Below, piece after piece: positions 61,238-64,000 of a stretch of 64,000 nt of DNA; positions within the stretch are counted from its first letter, which is position 1, and every line of letters begins with the position of its first letter. This DNA comes from Pseudomonas triticifolii. Lineage in GTDB: Bacteria; Pseudomonadota; Gammaproteobacteria; Pseudomonadales; Pseudomonadaceae. Where the stretch lies: positions 186,001 through 250,000 of the forward strand of contig NZ_JACONV010000005.1 of NCBI RefSeq assembly GCF_014358015.1, read 5' to 3'. The notes under the pieces were generated by a model. It was not told the DNA's origin, did not search any database, and worked only from the letters and a program-made list of their open reading frames with translations. Position numbers and translations under genes: made by a program.

Positions 61238-62577
61238 GGGCTGACCACCGGTTTGGCCGATGCCTGCACCTGTTCCCAGACGCGCAGAAAGTTGCCGCCC
61301 CACAGCTTGGCAATGTCGGCTTCGGCGTAGCCGCGCTCGATCAATTCAGCCGTCACGTTACGGATCTCGCTGACATCGTTGAAGCCTTTCACGCCGCCGC
61401 CGTCGTTGAAATCGGAACTGATACCGACGTGGTCGATACCGATCTTCTTCACGGTGTAGTCGATGGCGTTGACGAAGTCCTTGACCGTGGCCTTGGGCTC
61501 TTCCTCAAGAATCGCGTACAGCTTGCTGGCGTAGGCACCGAAGCGTTGTTCCGGCCAGACGGTGATGATCGCGTCGCCGGGCATCAGCGCCATCGCCAGA
61601 TTCGGCAGCGGCGGCAGGTCGAACTCCTTACGCAGCGCATTGAGCTTGTCCTGGGTCGGCTGGCTCAACGGCTTGAGGTAAGCGGGGAAGGCCACTACCT
61701 GCACGACACCGCCGCTTTGCTTGATCAACTGCATTTCTTCATCGCTGAGGTTGCGCGGGATATCCACCAGCGCGCGCGGTGCCGAGTGCGAAGCGACCAT
61801 CGGCGTGCGGCTCAACTGACTGACCTGTTCCAGCGCCTTGCTCGACATCTGCGACACGTCGATGATCACGCCCAGATCGTTGAGCCGCTGTACGGCCTGC
61901 TTGCCGATCTCGGACAGACCGCCCAGTGCATCCGGCGTGTCGTTCAAGAACGGCAGCGGACGCGACGAGTCGGCCCAACTGTTATTGCCGACATAGCTGA
62001 AGCCGAACATGCGCATGCCACGCGCCGTCCAGCGGTCCAGCGCATCGAGGTCGTTGCCCAGCGGGTAGGCGTTGAGCATGCTGATGAAAATCGCAAACTT
62101 GCCTTCGCCCTGCAGGCGGCGCATGTCGTCCGGTGTGTAGGCGATGCCGACCTGATTGGGGAAGTCGCGCACCATGCCGGTGATGATCTTGTAGCGCACT
62201 TCCTGCTGCTTGCGCGCCTCATCGACAAAACCGGGCGTCGGGCGATGCGGAGCGTTGGCACCATTCCAGATTTCCGGCCAGCCGAACACCGTCAACGCCG
62301 CGCCGGAGAGTCGGCCACGTGCGGTCTTCACCAGGTCGAACTGCCCGGAACCGTCCTTGTCGGCTTCGTTGCGCTCGCTGCCGAACTTCATCGGCACGGT
62401 GATGTGGCTGTCGAAGGAAATGATCCGTTCCTGCAAGTCCTCGGCCTGCTTCATGACCTTGACCGGGTAACCCGCTGGCGTTCCGTAATGCCAGGCCAGG
62501 TAGCCCGCGCCTGCACTGATGGCCAGAGCCAGGGGCAGGCCGATGAAGAGCGCCTTTTTCCAACGCGGTTTTGTCAT
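61234..62577 (-). CDS. pvdM: Periplasmic pyoverdine maturation protein PvdM (dipeptidase fold)
   Basis: A 447-residue protein of the renal dipeptidase (M19) fold with an N-terminal membrane anchor or signal (ALFIGLPLALAISAGAGYL). It is needed for the late oxidation step in the periplasm. Two usual metal-ligand motifs are altered: the HxD site reads SFDSHITVP, and the usual DLSH reads IDVSQMS, so classical dipeptidase activity is unlikely. It is the first gene of pvdMNO-pvdE, behind a perfect PvdS motif at 62651-62674. Confidence 0.94.
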   Translation of the reverse strand: MTKPRWKKALFIGLPLALAISAGAGYLAWHYGTPAGYPVKVMKQAEDLQERIISFDSHITVPMKFGSERNEADKDGSGQFDLVKTARGRLSGAALTVFGWPEIWNGANAPHRPTPGFVDEARKQQEVRYKIITGMVRDFPNQVGIAYTPDDMRRLQGEGKFAIFISMLNAYPLGNDLDALDRWTARGMRMFGFSYVGNNSWADSSRPLPFLNDTPDALGGLSEIGKQAVQRLNDLGVIIDVSQMSSKALEQVSQLSRTPMVASHSAPRALVDIPRNLSDEEMQLIKQSGGVVQVVAFPAYLKPLSQPTQDKLNALRKEFDLPPLPNLAMALMPGDAIITVWPEQRFGAYASKLYAILEEEPKATVKDFVNAIDYTVKKIGIDHVGISSDFNDGGGVKGFNDVSEIRNVTAELIERGYAEADIAKLWGGNFLRVWEQVQASAKPVVSP

Positions 62578-62650
62578 TGCCGTCTCGTTCAGGTGATCGG
62601 TGCAGGCCTGCCTTGCCTGTGGGCGACAGGGCCGTTGCTATGTGGGGAGA

Positions 62651-62674
62651 ACGAGCGGATGGCGGAAAAATTTA
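62651..62674 (-). promoter_or_regulatory. PvdS (IS-box) promoter for pvdMNO-pvdE
   Basis: On the minus strand TAAAT (62674 to 62670), 16 nt, CGT (62653 to 62651). This is an exact consensus match 74 nt upstream of the pvdM ATG. Confidence 0.75.
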
Positions 62675-62854
62675 GCGTCGGTTCAGCCTGGCAGGGCGCG
62701 CATTATTTTCTCAACTGCGCTTTCGTACTGATTGTGCCCATCGCTTAGCGTGGGCATTCAGCCCGTGACGCGCCGCGTCACAAATGGCACAGACAGTGGA
62801 CTCAGTGAGCCGCGCGCTCGACTCTCATCACCTTTTCGCCCCTCGGCGACCTAC

Positions 62855-63090
62855 TTTGACGGGGCAAAGTAGGCAAACCCCTAAGCTCCGGTTCCGGCCC
62901 CGGCTTCGCCGGGGTTCCTTCGTCCTGACACTGATTCGGGGGTCGCCGCAACGGGCCATCCATGGCCCAATGCGGCTCAATCGGCATCCATGCCGATTGC
63001 CCCCCGAATCAGCGCCAGAACTCAGCCTTCACCCGCGTCGCGATCGGCGGTGTTCTCACTATCGCGTCAGAAAAGCGCTTCAGTGCTACT
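62855..63090. repeat. Multi-hairpin structured repeat, copy 2 (inverted)
   Basis: The inverted copy of the element at 24605-24840. Outer stem CTGATTCGGGGG (62931-62942) / CCCCCGAATCAG (63001-63012); hairpins GGGCCAT-cc-ATGGCCC (62953-62968) with flanking CCGCA/TGCGG, and AATCGGCA-tcca-TGCCGATT (62979-62998); adjacent hairpin CCCCGGC-ttc-GCCGGGG (62898-62914). It fills the middle of the 659-bp pvdM/pvdP divergent gap, between two PvdS promoters. Confidence 0.85.
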
Positions 63091-63167
63091 GCTTTTTGGA
63101 GAGTCGGAGGATTTTGCGTCGCGATGAGCGCCACGTAGAGCGATCAGCGTAAAGACGCGACGCTCAG

Positions 63168-63191
63168 TAAATTTATGCTCAGGCTTTACGT
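63168..63191 (+). promoter_or_regulatory. PvdS (IS-box) promoter for pvdP
   Basis: TAAAT at 63168-63172, 16 nt, CGT at 63189-63191. This is an exact consensus match 46 nt before the pvdP ATG. Confidence 0.75.
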
Positions 63192-63236
63192 TCTAGCTGG
63201 ATAACCGGTGTCTCGGGGGCTGTAGCAGGTAGGGTG

Positions 63237-64000
63237 ATGACGATTTCTCGACGAGGGTTCATGGCAGGTCTGGCGCTGACCGGCGCGGCAGTACCGGCTG
63301 CGTGGTACGCACACCGGGAACTCACCCGTGTCGAGGAGCCCGTCACTCCCGGCGAGGCCACCGCAGGCCCGGCCGACACCACCACTCAGCGCCTGGCCGA
63401 CAAGTTGCGCGGTGTGTGGACGCTGCGCTTCGAAGGCCGCGATGCAGGCTTGCAGAGTGCGCCGCTGCACGGCCTGGAAATGTTCCTCGACATCGCCCCG
63501 CGCGGTCGCGGTCTGCGCGGCTACATAGACACTGCGGACAATCTGCGCGGAGAGGCGCCGCCGCGCTTTCGGGTGATCGGCGACTTGCAACCGGCCAACG
63601 CCGCCAAGCTGTATCTGCGGATCATGGACGGTCATGCGGGCAACGACCCACACAGTGATACGCCGCATTACGAATTCAGCCTGATCCTCGATGAAGTCTG
63701 GGGTGCATTCGGCAACGCGGGCAGCGGCACGCTGAGTGGCCGCATCGAACGCCTCGACCGACCGCTGGCGTTGCCAGAGCTGGAAAACCGGGTGATCGCC
63801 ATCAAACAACTGTTCCCCGAGGCACGGGAGCGAGTGAGCCTGACGCCTGAGTTTCATGCCTGGCTGATTTCCAGAGAACATCGGCTGTTTCATCAGCTCT
63901 GGCATGCGTCCCGCGACAAGTGGCACAAGCTGCCCCGCGACAAGCAGGAAGCCTTGCGCGGGATCGGCTGGCAGCCGGGGCCGCGGGATAAGGAGCGTGA
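63237..64000 (+). CDS. pvdP: Pyoverdine tyrosinase PvdP (N-terminal part, runs off the window)
   Basis: ATG at 63237 (after AGGTAGGG) opens a frame to the window edge, 254 codons, without a stop. It begins MTISRRGFMAGLALTGAA, a twin-arginine signal, and matches PvdP as I remember it. PvdP is a periplasmic copper tyrosinase that oxidises ferribactin to form the dihydroxyquinoline chromophore. The cluster of His in EHRLFHQLWHASRDKWH (from about residue 218) is probably the start of the first copper-binding region. The rest lies outside the window. It is divergent from pvdM, with a perfect PvdS motif upstream. Confidence 0.93.
   Translation, partial: MTISRRGFMAGLALTGAAVPAAWYAHRELTRVEEPVTPGEATAGPADTTTQRLADKLRGVWTLRFEGRDAGLQSAPLHGLEMFLDIAPRGRGLRGYIDTADNLRGEAPPRFRVIGDLQPANAAKLYLRIMDGHAGNDPHSDTPHYEFSLILDEVWGAFGNAGSGTLSGRIERLDRPLALPELENRVIAIKQLFPEARERVSLTPEFHAWLISREHRLFHQLWHASRDKWHKLPRDKQEALRGIGWQPGPRDKER

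Overview
The window is the main pyoverdine (fluorescent siderophore) locus of a fluorescent Pseudomonas. It is high-GC, and the gene set and order, the absence of an ornithine hydroxylase, the SyrP-like aspartate hydroxylase and the seven-residue peptide assembly line all point to the P. syringae / P. viridiflava / P. cichorii group. The adenylation-domain codes predict Lys - D-OHAsp - Thr - Thr - Gly - D-OHAsp - Ser attached to the Glu/D-Tyr/Dab chromophore precursor. The Gly (instead of the Ser I expect for P. syringae) is the most organism-informative signal. From memory it resembles the pyoverdine reported for P. cichorii.

Layout. 1-215 (-) is the start of the iron-starvation sigma factor pvdS, transcribed out of the window, with a sigma70 promoter covered by a Fur box. 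538-16314 (+) holds pvdG (thioesterase), pvdL (chromophore NRPS), pvdH (Dab aminotransferase) and an MbtH-like protein. 16340-17056 is a REP/BIME array. 17057-23241 (-) is a tightly overlapping eight-gene operon, fpvG-H-J-K-C-D-E-F, for reduction and removal of iron from ferripyoverdine in the periplasm and iron import. 23568-24545 (+) is a SyrP-like Asp beta-hydroxylase. 25097-51655 (+) is four side-chain NRPS genes with seven modules and a terminal thioesterase. 51896-57003 (-) is two tandem TonB-dependent ferripyoverdine receptors, only one with an N-terminal signalling domain. 57313-62577 (-) is pvdE (export ABC) and pvdO, pvdN, pvdM (periplasmic maturation). 63237 to the end (+) is the start of pvdP (tyrosinase).

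How it works together. PvdL acylates and builds the Glu-D-Tyr-Dab core. PvdH supplies Dab, MbtH supports adenylation, and the four NRPSs extend the peptide while the SyrP-like enzyme hydroxylates carrier-bound Asp. PvdE exports the acylated precursor to the periplasm. PvdN, PvdO, PvdP and PvdM mature it there. The FpvA-type receptors re-import the ferric complex, and the FpvG-K / FpvC-F system reduces and takes up the iron. PvdS-type promoter motifs (TAAAT or TAATT, about 16 nt, CGT) occur before most transcription units, which fits one Fur-PvdS regulon.

Non-coding highlights: several REP inverted pairs, one of a variant type carrying the same 15-bp insertion twice; two inverted copies of a multi-hairpin element (about 24605-24840 and 62855-63090) whose core differs only in loop bases; a 53-bp perfect-armed palindrome resembling an insertion-sequence end; and a run of about 960 bp that I read as identical between the two Thr adenylation domains. 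No tRNA, rRNA, transposase gene or CRISPR array was seen.
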